A stretch of 48,258 nt of DNA from Desulfuromonadales bacterium (GCA_013377095.1 JACAAY010000031.1:1-48258), one strand, 5' to 3'; positions 8,421 to 17,551 are shown, numbered from the stretch's first letter. Notes: a model not told the origin generated them from the letters alone. Numbers and translations: made by a program.

Positions 8421-10439
8421 ATGCAAAGCCAGACGAATTCACCTGAATCCAGGTACAAGAAATCCTTCGGAGAAATGTCCTGTGCGCCGGAAGCGTTCCT
8501 GATGGAGCAGACCGGACAGAACGCATTCAGCAACGAGCTCCCCATTATTACCTCAGCTGGTTGCATGTGCTCACAGAATATGGCCGTTCTGGGTGTCAAC
8601 GGCCTGGAAAAGCTCACATCCAGAATTGAAGAGCTGCTCAGCCACCATGAGGAGCTGCAGGCAATCAACGAGGAGTTGCTGGAAGCCAACATCGAGCTAC
8701 AGAAAACAAATGAGGAGCTCAACCGCACCACATCCGACCTCGAAAGCAGAAATCGGGAACTGCTGCGCCTTGCCAGCAATTACGCCGACCTGCATAACTG
8801 TGACCGCATCGGAACCATTATTGTTGACCATCATCTGTTGATCCGCGTTTTCAACCCCACCTGCGCCCAATTGTTACATTTACTTCCCCAGGACCTTGGC
8901 CGTCCCGCTGAACATCTCACCCGCAATCTCACGAATCAGACGGAACTGTTGAATGATATGCGCTTGGTCCTGCAAAATGGCGTTCCGATCATACGGGAAA
9001 CCGGTAACTACAAAGGTTCATGCTTCCTGGCGCACTTCACGCCCTTGCCCAGCCGGACCGGGCAGGTGGAGGCGGTTGTCATCCACTTCTCCGACCTTTC
9101 CGAACGGAAACGGGACGAACTGAAATTCGAATACCTGGCGCATCATGACCCCCTGACAAAAATTCTGAATCGCTTCAGCCTCGACCAGCGCCTGGCCCAG
9201 TCACTGGAACAGGCAAAACGCGACGGCAACCAGCTTGCCGTCCTGTTTATCGATCTGGACCGTTTCAAGGCGATCAATGACTCCCTGGGACACCACATCG
9301 GGGACCTCCTGCTTGTGGAGGTTGCCGCACGTCTCGCTGATACGGTCCGCGGTTCGGATGTTGTCGCCCGCCTTGGTGGCGACGAATTCGTGGTGGTGCT
9401 GCCCCATATTCAGTCAGTCATCGATCCGGCCTATTTGGCAAACAAGATACTGCACACACTCTCACGACCCTACCTGCTTGACGGACATGAATTGCACAAC
9501 ACCCCCAGTATCGGCATCAGCGTGTTTCCCCATGACGGACAAACGGTGGAGGAGCTGCTCAAGAGCGCCGATACCGCCATGTACCATGCCAAGTCGCGGG
9601 GACGGAACAACTACCAGTTCTTTATGCAGGAGATGCATACCATCGCACGGGAACGGCTTCTGCTGGAGCATGACCTGCGGCTGGCCATTGAACGGAATGA
9701 ATTTATTCTGCACTTTCACCCGCAGATTGACCTTGCGTCCGGCCTGGTGGTAGGAGTGAAGGCAATGTTGCGCTGGCAGCATCCCGTGCGGGGTATCATC
9801 ACACCTGACAGGTTTCTCTCCATTGCCGATGCATCGGGACTGATTCTGAGGATTGACAATCTGAGCCTTGAAATGGCCTGCCGCCAGTTGGCGGCATGGA
9901 CCGCCGAGAGCCTGCCGCGCATCAGAATTGCCGTCAAACTGTCCGCCAAGCAGTTCAGACAGAAAACGCTGCCGGAGAAAGTCGCGGCTATTGTTTCAAA
10001 AGCGGGAGTCGACCCAAGTCTGCTGGAACTGGAAATCACGGAATACAGCACCATGGGAAATCCGGATGAAACCATCCGCCAGCTTGACCGATTGAGCAAG
10101 ATTGGACTGCAGCTTGCCATGGATAATTTCGGTGCGGGATACTCCTCTCTCGGTCACGTGAAGCATTTTCCCGTCAACCGCCTGATTATCGACCGCTCTT
10201 TCGTCAAGGACATTGAAACAAACAGCGGGGATGCGGCAATTGCCGCAGCTACCATCTTGCTGGCCCACAGCCTCGGCAAACAGGTAACTGCCAAGGGAAT
10301 CGAAACAGAGGCCCAGCTTGCATTCTTCTCCCGCCAGAAATGCGACGTTGGGCAGGGATACCATTTCAGCCGCCCCCTTCCGGCGGACAAAGCAGCACAC
10401 TTCATCCGCCACAATCCGGCCAGGTCCTTCGTGGAGTAA
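8421..10439 (+). CDS. PAS-GGDEF-EAL protein: active-looking diguanylate cyclase with a degenerate EAL domain
   Basis: A 672-residue soluble protein. A heptad-rich coiled coil (about 70-115, repeated EELxxxNEEL) leads into a PAS domain (about 120-225), a GGDEF domain (about 235-395) and an EAL-like domain (about 410-665). The cyclase site GGDEF (319-323) and the inhibitory RxxD (RGSD, five residues upstream) are intact, and the substrate Asp in GHHIGD is the c-di-GMP-type residue. In the EAL half the motif is KAM (447-449), the expected Asn of NLSxxQF is Lys, DDFG is DNFG (568-571), and the Lys of LKIDRSF is Ile. So c-di-GMP hydrolysis is unlikely; the domain may bind ligand or protein. AAGGAA precedes the ATG at 8421; 8316 is a possible longer start. 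Coiled coil and PAS resemble those of the next gene. Confidence 0.9.
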   Translation: MQSQTNSPESRYKKSFGEMSCAPEAFLMEQTGQNAFSNELPIITSAGCMCSQNMAVLGVNGLEKLTSRIEELLSHHEELQAINEELLEANIELQKTNEELNRTTSDLESRNRELLRLASNYADLHNCDRIGTIIVDHHLLIRVFNPTCAQLLHLLPQDLGRPAEHLTRNLTNQTELLNDMRLVLQNGVPIIRETGNYKGSCFLAHFTPLPSRTGQVEAVVIHFSDLSERKRDELKFEYLAHHDPLTKILNRFSLDQRLAQSLEQAKRDGNQLAVLFIDLDRFKAINDSLGHHIGDLLLVEVAARLADTVRGSDVVARLGGDEFVVVLPHIQSVIDPAYLANKILHTLSRPYLLDGHELHNTPSIGISVFPHDGQTVEELLKSADTAMYHAKSRGRNNYQFFMQEMHTIARERLLLEHDLRLAIERNEFILHFHPQIDLASGLVVGVKAMLRWQHPVRGIITPDRFLSIADASGLILRIDNLSLEMACRQLAAWTAESLPRIRIAVKLSAKQFRQKTLPEKVAAIVSKAGVDPSLLELEITEYSTMGNPDETIRQLDRLSKIGLQLAMDNFGAGYSSLGHVKHFPVNRLIIDRSFVKDIETNSGDAAIAAATILLAHSLGKQVTAKGIETEAQLAFFSRQKCDVGQGYHFSRPLPADKAAHFIRHNPARSFVE

Positions 10440-10503
10440 CAGGACGCACAGGGTGCACGGCTGGATCCGTTTGAGAAAGCATCCACAACGCCAAGGAGAG
10501 TTC

Positions 10504-13500
10504 ATGACAGATGCAGAGCCAGTGATTAAAACGGCGGAGACGCCGGTGTCCGGTTATATTGTCGGCATCGGGGCCTCCGCAGGCGGCTTGAACGCCCTGG
10601 AACAATTCTTTGACAACATGAACGCCAACAGTGGCATGGCGTTTGTGGTAATCCAGCATCTGTCGCCCGACTTCAAAAGCCTGATGGACGATCTGTTGTC
10701 CCGCCACACCACCATGGGAATTCATCGAGTAACCAACGGCATCGATCTCCAACCGGACAACATCTATCTGATCCCTCCCAAAAGCCGCATGACCATCAAG
10801 GACCGGAAACTCTACCTGACGGAAAAAACCGCAAGCCAGCACCTCGAACTTCCCATCGATATCTTCTTCCATTCGCTGGCAGAGGACGCGGGAGAACGCG
10901 CCATCGGGATAATCCTCTCCGGAACCGGCTCGGACGGCTCCCGTGGCATCCTGTCCATCCATAACAAGGGCGGTCTGGTGATAGTGCAATCTCCCGAGTC
11001 TGCCCAGTTCGACGGAATGCCGCGTAACTCCATCGCCACCGGCATGTGCGACTTTATCCTTGCACCGGATCGCATCCCGCGTGTCCTGGTTGAATACACC
11101 CTCAATCCGCTGATGGTGCGCAATAAGATGCATCATGATCTGGAGGTGTTCGAGGATGAGGGGGAGTACGCCGAGATATTCGCCCTCTTGCGACGCAATT
11201 TTCATCTCGATTTTTCCAAATACAAGAGTTCCACCGTGGGCCGCCGCATCAGGCGGCGCATGGAGTTTCGCCAGATCCCCGAGGTTTCCGACTATGCCGC
11301 GATCCTCTCCGGTGACCAGAATGAACTGGATTCTCTCTACAAGGATCTGTTAATCGGTGTCACCGAATTCTTCCGCGACAGGCAGGCCTTTCAGTTTCTG
11401 GAGCAGGAAATCGTTCCCAAGCTTTTCGCAACGCTGAAAGCGGGTGACGACCTGCGGGTGTGGTCGGCGGCCTGCGCCACCGGAGAAGAGGCCTATTCAT
11501 TGGCAATTCTGCTGGCTGAACGAGCAGATGATATCGGCTTCATGGGCAAAATCACCGTCTTTGCCACCGATGTGCACAGAGCCTCGCTGGATGTGGCCTC
11601 CCAAGGGCTCTACGAACGGGAACGTCTGGCCAACGTCAGCCAGTCGCGGCTGGATCGCTTCTTTAAACAGGAGGGGGGCAATCTGTTCCGGGTCACATCC
11701 GAATTGCGCAAGGTGGTGGTTTTTGCGCCCCACAACCTGCTCAATGATCCCCCCTTCACCCGGCTGGATCTGGTCTGTTGCCGCAACCTGCTGATCTATT
11801 TTCAACCGGCCGTACAGGAAAAGGTGATCTCGCTGTTCCATTTTGCCCTGAAAACCGATGCGGTCCTGTTCCTGGGCAGCAGCGAGGGTTTGGGGACCTT
11901 TTCCGATGACTTCGAAGTCATTGCCAACCAGCACAAGATGTTTCGAAAAATCCGCGATATCAAGCTGGCCTTCAATCTGGACTCTTTCATTGCCGATAAG
12001 GAGCGCACCATTCCGGTCACACTCTTACAGCCGACACAGAGCAGAATGGTCAGCCTGGATCGCCAGCTCCTGTTCGACTACGATACCCTCCTGCGCAGAC
12101 ACATGCCACCCGGGGTACTGATCAACGAACATCGCCAAATCATCCATTACTTCGGCAGCGTCGCCGAATACCTGAAGCTGCCGGAAGGACGTATCGAGAA
12201 CGATATCCTGCTCCTGGCCGAAGACAGCCTGCACATCGCACTCAGCACGACATTGCTGCGGGCCAACAAAGCCCGCCAGAGCATCGTTACCCGTAATGTG
12301 CGTGTAAATCGCGGCAGGGAAGAAGTCTTGATCGACCTGACCGTGGATCCGATCACGGATGAAAAGAGCCGCACGACCCACTACCACATCTTTTTCGAGC
12401 GCGTCCGTCCGGCAGAAGTTCCAGAAGAATATGACGAGAACAATTTCGACAGCTCCGGACAGTTCCGCCAGCATATGCACGATCTGGAGATGGAGCTGAA
12501 ATCCACCCGCGAAAACCTCCAGACAACCGTTGAGGAGCTGCAGACCAGTAACGAAGAGCTTCAGGCCGCCAATGAAGAGCTCCTGGCTGCCAACGAAGAG
12601 CTGCAGAGCACGAACGAGGAGTTGCATTCGGTAAACGAGGAACTGTACTCGGTCAACTCGGAGTTCGAACGCAAAAACATCGAACTGAAGCAACTCAACA
12701 CCGATCACGACAACCTGCTGGCCAGCATCGATATCGGCACGATCTTTCTCGACAGTCACATGCGTATCCGCAAGTTTAATCCGGCCATCGTCTCGTTCCT
12801 GAAACTGCTCCCCCAGGATATCGGCCGGCCCATCGATCACATCGCCTATCATCTTTCACGGCAGGAAAAATTGCTGGGTGATATCCAGCGCGTGCTGAAC
12901 GAGGGTATCTGTCTGGAGAACGAGGAATCAACACCTGACGGAAAGTGGCTCCTCAACCGCATAGTGCCCTTTAGAACCGAAACCGGCCAGGTCGAGGGTG
13001 TCGTTATTACCTTTACCGACATCTCCCGCATCAAGGCGGCAGAGTTGAATGTTACCCGTCTCAACGGGGAACTCACCACTCTCAATGCTGAACTTGAGCA
13101 CAAGGTAGTCGAGCGCACCCGGGAGCTGCGGGAGGAGGTCCAGGTGCGAAAGGCTGCCGAGGAGGCCATGCGGAAACAGGAGCGTTTCACTCGTTCATCC
13201 ATAGATGCGCTTACGGCTCATATCTGCGTGATCGACGAGACAGGCAGCATCATCATCTCCAATCGTTCCTGGTCCGATTACGCCGACGCCAACTGTTCAC
13301 GGAAAAACGCCGATAACAGTTTCATCTGCAGCCTTTCCCTTATGTGCGAAAAGCAGAGATTTGGATACGATTCGGGAGATGTCTCCCGCCGTTTGCTGAA
13401 CCTTGTAACGGAAGAATCAAGAACAGACGGCAATTCCGCGAAATTTTTCAAGGGAGTCGCCTCAGCCCTGTCCGGCGAACAAGCCGAGTTTGTCATGGAA

Positions 13501-14424
13501 TACGCCTGTAATTCCCCGAACCATAAAAACTGGTTCATTGTCAGGGTGAACGGGTTCACCTCCGATGGGCAGCGCTATGCGGTCATTGCCCATGAAAACA
13601 TCACCAGCCGAAAACTGATGGAACAGGAGCTGTCCAGCAATCAACTGCAACTCAAAGAGCTCAACCGCTCCCTGGGAGAGCGCATCGACGAGGCCGTGCT
13701 GGAACTGCGCAGGAAGGATCAATTTCTGATCACCCAGAGCAGACTGGCTGCCATGGGCGAAATGATTGCCCACATCGCCCACCAGTGGCGACAGCCGCTG
13801 AATGCACTCAACCTGATGCTTGCGGATATCGAGGGAGCGCATAAACATAACGAGCTGTCTCCGGAGTACCTGGAACAATCACTCACCGATTGCAATCTTC
13901 TCATCCAAAAGATGTCTTCGACCATCGACGACTTCCGCAACTTTTTCCGGCCGGACAAGGAAATTGTCGCCTTTTCCGCGCAGCAACAGATCAATGTGGC
14001 AATCTCGCTGGTAGCACCGGGGTTTCGGGACAGCAACATTGATATCTGTTTCGATGCTCCTCGTGATCTGACACTGCTGGGCTTTCCCAACGAATTTTCC
14101 CAAGTGCTGCTCAACCTGATTTCCAATGCCAAGGAAGCAATCACCGCCTCTGGTACTGACAAGGGTGTCATTGAAATCAATCTCTTGGAAAACGACGGGA
14201 AAGGATGTGTTGTGGTGCGTGATAACGGAGGCGGCATACCGACTGAGATTGAAAACAGAATCTTCGAACCCTACTTTTCAACCAAAACCCAGGGGACCGG
14301 AATCGGGCTGTCCATGTCAAAGCTGATCATTGAACGCAACATGCACGGCAGTATCGAAGCGAGCAATGTTGAGGGGGGAACCGAATTCATCGTCAAGATC
14401 CCGCTCGCCAGCATGAATCAATAA
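10504..14424 (+). CDS. CheB-CheR-PAS-histidine kinase fusion protein
   Basis: A 1306-residue multidomain protein. Residues 15-200 are a CheB-type methylesterase with triad Ser25 (GASAGG), His52 (IQHLSP) and Asp144 (SGTGSDG). Residues 215-480 are a CheR-type methyltransferase with the SAM loop SAACATGEEAYS near 320. A coiled coil of EELQxxNEEL repeats (about 660-740) is followed by a PAS domain (740-843), a second coiled coil (843-895), another PAS (about 896-1035), a HisKA-like segment with IAHQWRQPLNAL (His1093) and an HATPase domain (DNGGGIP near 1240, GTGIGLSMSK near 1265). No receiver domain precedes CheB, so control probably comes through PAS sensing. AAGGAG lies before the ATG at 10504. 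Two receiver genes follow. The protein substrates of the methylation domains are unknown. Confidence 0.93.
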   Translation: MTDAEPVIKTAETPVSGYIVGIGASAGGLNALEQFFDNMNANSGMAFVVIQHLSPDFKSLMDDLLSRHTTMGIHRVTNGIDLQPDNIYLIPPKSRMTIKDRKLYLTEKTASQHLELPIDIFFHSLAEDAGERAIGIILSGTGSDGSRGILSIHNKGGLVIVQSPESAQFDGMPRNSIATGMCDFILAPDRIPRVLVEYTLNPLMVRNKMHHDLEVFEDEGEYAEIFALLRRNFHLDFSKYKSSTVGRRIRRRMEFRQIPEVSDYAAILSGDQNELDSLYKDLLIGVTEFFRDRQAFQFLEQEIVPKLFATLKAGDDLRVWSAACATGEEAYSLAILLAERADDIGFMGKITVFATDVHRASLDVASQGLYERERLANVSQSRLDRFFKQEGGNLFRVTSELRKVVVFAPHNLLNDPPFTRLDLVCCRNLLIYFQPAVQEKVISLFHFALKTDAVLFLGSSEGLGTFSDDFEVIANQHKMFRKIRDIKLAFNLDSFIADKERTIPVTLLQPTQSRMVSLDRQLLFDYDTLLRRHMPPGVLINEHRQIIHYFGSVAEYLKLPEGRIENDILLLAEDSLHIALSTTLLRANKARQSIVTRNVRVNRGREEVLIDLTVDPITDEKSRTTHYHIFFERVRPAEVPEEYDENNFDSSGQFRQHMHDLEMELKSTRENLQTTVEELQTSNEELQAANEELLAANEELQSTNEELHSVNEELYSVNSEFERKNIELKQLNTDHDNLLASIDIGTIFLDSHMRIRKFNPAIVSFLKLLPQDIGRPIDHIAYHLSRQEKLLGDIQRVLNEGICLENEESTPDGKWLLNRIVPFRTETGQVEGVVITFTDISRIKAAELNVTRLNGELTTLNAELEHKVVERTRELREEVQVRKAAEEAMRKQERFTRSSIDALTAHICVIDETGSIIISNRSWSDYADANCSRKNADNSFICSLSLMCEKQRFGYDSGDVSRRLLNLVTEESRTDGNSAKFFKGVASALSGEQAEFVMEYACNSPNHKNWFIVRVNGFTSDGQRYAVIAHENITSRKLMEQELSSNQLQLKELNRSLGERIDEAVLELRRKDQFLITQSRLAAMGEMIAHIAHQWRQPLNALNLMLADIEGAHKHNELSPEYLEQSLTDCNLLIQKMSSTIDDFRNFFRPDKEIVAFSAQQQINVAISLVAPGFRDSNIDICFDAPRDLTLLGFPNEFSQVLLNLISNAKEAITASGTDKGVIEINLLENDGKGCVVVRDNGGGIPTEIENRIFEPYFSTKTQGTGIGLSMSKLIIERNMHGSIEASNVEGGTEFIVKIPLASMNQ

Positions 14425-14477
14425 ATTCAACGGACCCTGTACCTCATCAGCTCACGGGAAGGGTAGGAACAGATACC

Positions 14478-14864
14478 ATGAGTGTTTATTATGAGGATGG
14501 GACAAAAACAATTCTCTATGCCGAGGATGATGACCTGGAACGTGGGCTCATGGCAAAAGCATTGGCGCGCCTGGGGTACAGACTTATCCCGGCAGTTGAC
14601 GGCCAGGATGCAATTACCCAGTTCCTGACAAACAGGGAGGAGATCCACCTGGTAGTGCTGGATGTGATCATGCCGAAAAAGAACGGGCTGGAAACGCTTG
14701 ACGAGATCAGGAAACTGCAGCCGGATATCAAGGCCATATTTTGCAGCGCCTGCCCCGAAGCAGTTCTGCAAGCCCATGGCGACCAGGAGAAGGGAGTGGT
14801 GATATTTACGAAACCGGTGAACATGAACCTACTTGCCGGAAAAATTCGGGAGCTGCTCGGATAG
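14478..14864 (+). CDS. Single-domain response regulator (CheY-like receiver)
   Basis: A 128-residue stand-alone receiver. It has the acidic pair in YAEDDD, phosphoacceptor Asp62 in VVLDVIMPKKNG, Ser in FCSACP and Lys in FTKPVN, so all switch residues are present. There is no output domain. It starts 53 bases after the CheB-CheR-kinase gene on the same strand and is a likely phosphoacceptor of that kinase, which has no receiver of its own. A TAGGAA stretch lies upstream of the ATG. Confidence 0.92.
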   Translation: MSVYYEDGTKTILYAEDDDLERGLMAKALARLGYRLIPAVDGQDAITQFLTNREEIHLVVLDVIMPKKNGLETLDEIRKLQPDIKAIFCSACPEAVLQAHGDQEKGVVIFTKPVNMNLLAGKIRELLG

Positions 14865-15004
14865 GGGGTGGACAAAACAAGCCATATCCGGCATACAATC
14901 CTCTGTACCGCAACCACGTTCAGACGGTTCCTCCAAAACGCCATGAGAACACCGAGTCTGTCGCGGCATGCAAAAATGAAATGAGTCCTGCACCGGAGAG
15001 AAAA

Positions 15005-15460
15005 ATGAGTCCGCGTATCCTGCTTGCCGAAGACGATCCGGTTGCCCGGGCCGTCCTTGAATTGCTGTTCAGACGGTCAACCTACAAACTTGACTTTGCC
15101 GAGGATGGATTGATGGCGATTGAAAAGTGGGAAAAAGGGGGATATGACCTGGTGCTGATGGACATCCAGATGCCGAGACTGAATGGCATCGAGGCGACCC
15201 GCGCCATACGGGAGAAAGAGCGTGAGCGGGGCGGCCACACCCCCATCGTCGCCATGACGGCTCACACCAGCCTCGGAGATGAGGAGAGTTTTCTCTCCAT
15301 CGGCATGGACGCTTACATTTCAAAACCGGTTGACTTCACCACCTGCCTGGGAATGATCGGGCACCTCATCAAGCAGTATTCCAGCGAAACACAATGTGAC
15401 ACGGAACCTGTCGTTAATGGTGTTTCAGGAAGAAGACCAGCAGATAAAACCCCAGCATGA
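15005..15460 (+). CDS. Single-domain response regulator of the hybrid-kinase receiver type
   Basis: A 151-residue receiver protein. LLAEDDPVARAV, Asp53 in LVLMDIQMPRLNGIEATRAIRE, the MTAHT switch and ISKPVD are typical of receivers found at the end of hybrid kinases, here as a free protein. A Ser/Thr/Asp-rich tail of about 25 residues follows. GGAGAG lies before the ATG at 15005; a longer in-frame start at 14741 would overlap the preceding gene and is rejected. The 3' end overlaps the convergent YbjQ-type gene by 47 bases. It probably works with the kinase fusion encoded upstream. Confidence 0.9.
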   Translation: MSPRILLAEDDPVARAVLELLFRRSTYKLDFAEDGLMAIEKWEKGGYDLVLMDIQMPRLNGIEATRAIREKERERGGHTPIVAMTAHTSLGDEESFLSIGMDAYISKPVDFTTCLGMIGHLIKQYSSETQCDTEPVVNGVSGRRPADKTPA

Positions 15461-16664
15461 TAATTGCGATCAGGATGGCAATCGGCCCTCCCTGGGTCGC
15501 GCTGGCCGATGATTTTCCGCTTTCCGTCAGGGCTACGGCCCGTCCGGACTGGGGTGGTTTCTCGAAGAAGGTATCGCGGTCCCTGATGATGGCCTGCGGT
15601 ATCAGCGCCGGTGTTCTGGTGGTTATGTTGTCCATCTTCCTGACGGCTGTTCCGATGGCCAAAAACTCGATCAACCCCCCGCCAAGCTCATAGACATGGA
15701 TCTTGACCCCGACCACGTCATCCGCGCCGTGGCGTTTGGCATCCAGCTGAATTCTGTCCAGCGCCTTCTCCCGCGCCTCATACAGCAGGGTTGTCAGGGT
15801 ATTGACCTCGCCGCGCACCATGGATTTAAACAGCGCCTTGATGCCGCTCACGATTCCCAGGGAATAGACCGAAACCCCCATCACCAGGCGGATCGGCATG
15901 TAGCCGATGTTGACCATGTTCCAGAGCTCTTCATTGGTCATGTCGCAGGTAACCGGATCGGTCGCGTAGTCGCTGAGCGCCGGATGAAAGGAGGCTGTAC
16001 CGAGCATGAGCATTTCCTGGGCGCCCATCAGCGGCGTGATGGTTGTGTTGATGCCGATGACGGCGTTGGCCTTGCACTGCCGGGCCTCGCGCGTAATGCG
16101 ATCCAGGGCGAGATGCCTGGTTGTGTCGAAGATTTCTGAAAATTCCGTGACCTCGCCCCGCCCCAGGCTTCTCAGAAAACCGGCAATATTTCCACCCAGC
16201 CCAATGGAATAGGCCACATTGCCGATGACATACTGGATCGGCCGGAATCCGCTATCCACCTGGCAGTAAAGTTCCTGGGCATCGGCCGAGGTGGAGAAGG
16301 TCAGCGTTTCATGTGTGGCGCCGGCCTTGTGGACAACGGAACCGATGGAGAGGAATTCAATGTTGCTACCGTGGCTGACCAGTTCGGTGGTCACGCCGGT
16401 AACCCCGGTACCGCCGCTGGCTCCGGCCTCCATCATCATGCGGTTGATGGCGTTCAGGCGGCCGTCATGGATCAGGCTGGTAACCTGGGGGATCTCCCCC
16501 CCGGCCAGGATGTTCAGCCCGGCGGTCAGACTGCCCATGATGCCCAGGGCAAAGACACTGTTGCCGACGCAGATGTTGCCCGGCGTAAGCGCCAGTTTGT
16601 TCAGGCAGTAGATCTCGTTGCCGGACAGATTGGTGACACGGCTGTGGGTTTTAACACCTGGCAT
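15414..16664 (-). CDS. Membrane-anchored protein with three YbjQ (DUF74/UPF0145) domains
   Basis: A 416-residue protein built of three tandem YbjQ-like domains (about 1-118, 130-240 and 245-360). Each has a glycine-rich NSVFALGIMGS / GNVAYSIGLGG / GVSVYSLGIVSG stretch and a conserved segment with alternating small residues before an FLSIGS / MLGTAS / FLAIGT strand. Residues 393-413 form one C-terminal membrane helix (GGPIAILIAIIMLGFYLLVFF), so the domains probably face the cytoplasm. YbjQ proteins form pentameric rings and have been suggested to bind metal, but the role is not established; three copies in one chain is unusual because family members are normally single-domain. It is convergent with the receiver gene. 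Confidence 0.8.
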   Translation of the reverse strand: MPGVKTHSRVTNLSGNEIYCLNKLALTPGNICVGNSVFALGIMGSLTAGLNILAGGEIPQVTSLIHDGRLNAINRMMMEAGASGGTGVTGVTTELVSHGSNIEFLSIGSVVHKAGATHETLTFSTSADAQELYCQVDSGFRPIQYVIGNVAYSIGLGGNIAGFLRSLGRGEVTEFSEIFDTTRHLALDRITREARQCKANAVIGINTTITPLMGAQEMLMLGTASFHPALSDYATDPVTCDMTNEELWNMVNIGYMPIRLVMGVSVYSLGIVSGIKALFKSMVRGEVNTLTTLLYEAREKALDRIQLDAKRHGADDVVGVKIHVYELGGGLIEFLAIGTAVRKMDNITTRTPALIPQAIIRDRDTFFEKPPQSGRAVALTESGKSSASATQGGPIAILIAIIMLGFYLLVFFLKHH

Positions 16665-16786
16665 TCGTTCCCCCTTGTGGACTCAACGAAAACATATTTA
16701 TTGTCAAAGACGTACATTTTCAGCTCTCAGTTCTTTTCCAACAAGGAAAAAGGACCTTATCCCATGCTTTCAGTTTGTTCTTCTTT

Positions 16787-16921
16787 CTTCGTGCCTTTGT
16801 GAGAGTATGCATTTTGGGTGGAAAAACCGTGAATCTCACACGAAGTCACGAAGATCACGAAGGAAAAACGATCAATGACTGCAATGGTTTTGTTATTCTC
16901 TGAGACCTCTGTGCTCTGCGG
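16787..16921. repeat. Composite dispersed repeat, copy B
   Basis: An arm with cttcgtg and tttgtgag (16787-16803) faces an inverted arm with three cacgaag-type units (16835-16862), and a ctctgag/ctctgtg tract follows (16894-16921). The parts match copy A at 4510-4713, except that the order of the two cacgaag arms is swapped, as if the central segment had inverted. It fills most of the 278-base gap between the YbjQ-type and GyrI-like genes. Confidence 0.65.
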
Positions 16922-16942
16922 AAAAATGTTTTTTTCCCAACA

Positions 16943-17551
16943 TCACCGCAGCGGTTGCCTGACCACCGTCTTCCATTTCGCGGGAGCGGCTTTTCTGATG
17001 TCGCTCAGGTAGATCTCGTGGTGTTTCCCGGTGCGGATGCCCCTGGCATCGATGAAGGCATGCACTTTTGCAATCGTCGGCCCCTCCTCCGAGAACGGAC
17101 CGATATGCAGGATCTGCGCGCATCTTCCCTCCGCAAAGGGCTCAAAACGCATCAGCGAAAGTGCGGCCGGTTTTTTCTTCCTGCCCACCTCCGTCATGGC
17201 GTCAACGACCATCTCCTTACTCACACAATCCGGCTGCATGATCATGGCCGTCCACTTCCAATTGGACTTGTCCTCCTGTGAGAAAGTAGCCATATCATCC
17301 ACCCACCAGAGACTTTCCAAGGGCAAGACGCCATAGTCGATTGCCAGTGGTCCCTTCTTGGCCATGAACTTCAGGGTGTAGGACACGCTGAACAGCGCCT
17401 CGATGGCATCGGCATAGCTCTTCGATCCGTTGGGATCCCCCTCCCCGTCCACCATCAGGTAATTCATGGTCGGGACATCGACCAGTACAACCTCCTTGGC
17501 GGAGGGTTGGTAGAGCTGTTTGAGTTCCTTCTTGAAGTCGATTTTCTCCAT
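16943..17551 (-). CDS. GyrI-like small-molecule-binding domain protein
   Basis: A 202-residue stand-alone GyrI-like (SOUL/GyrI superfamily) protein. It begins with the YQPSAKEVVLVDVPTMNYLMVDGEGDPN strand-loop typical of the group and includes YTLKFMAKKG, LESLWWVDD and the late CAQILHIGPFSEEGPTI segment. There is no helix-turn-helix, so it is not an AraC- or MerR-type regulator; related proteins bind drugs or hydrophobic ligands. The stop lies near the composite repeat. AAGGAGCTGCCCC stands before the ATG at 17551. The ligand is unknown. Confidence 0.82.
   Translation of the reverse strand: MEKIDFKKELKQLYQPSAKEVVLVDVPTMNYLMVDGEGDPNGSKSYADAIEALFSVSYTLKFMAKKGPLAIDYGVLPLESLWWVDDMATFSQEDKSNWKWTAMIMQPDCVSKEMVVDAMTEVGRKKKPAALSLMRFEPFAEGRCAQILHIGPFSEEGPTIAKVHAFIDARGIRTGKHHEIYLSDIRKAAPAKWKTVVRQPLR

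Noticed and set aside
9235-9400. Possible Hypr (cGAMP-synthesising) GGDEF domain to match the riboswitch
   Set aside because: The substrate residue in GHHIGD is Asp as in c-di-GMP enzymes, not the Ser of Hypr proteins.
12480-12680. Apparent tandem DNA repeats (gaagagctgcag-like units)
   Set aside because: They encode the EELQxxNEEL coiled-coil heptads of the CheB-CheR-kinase protein and are explained by coding.
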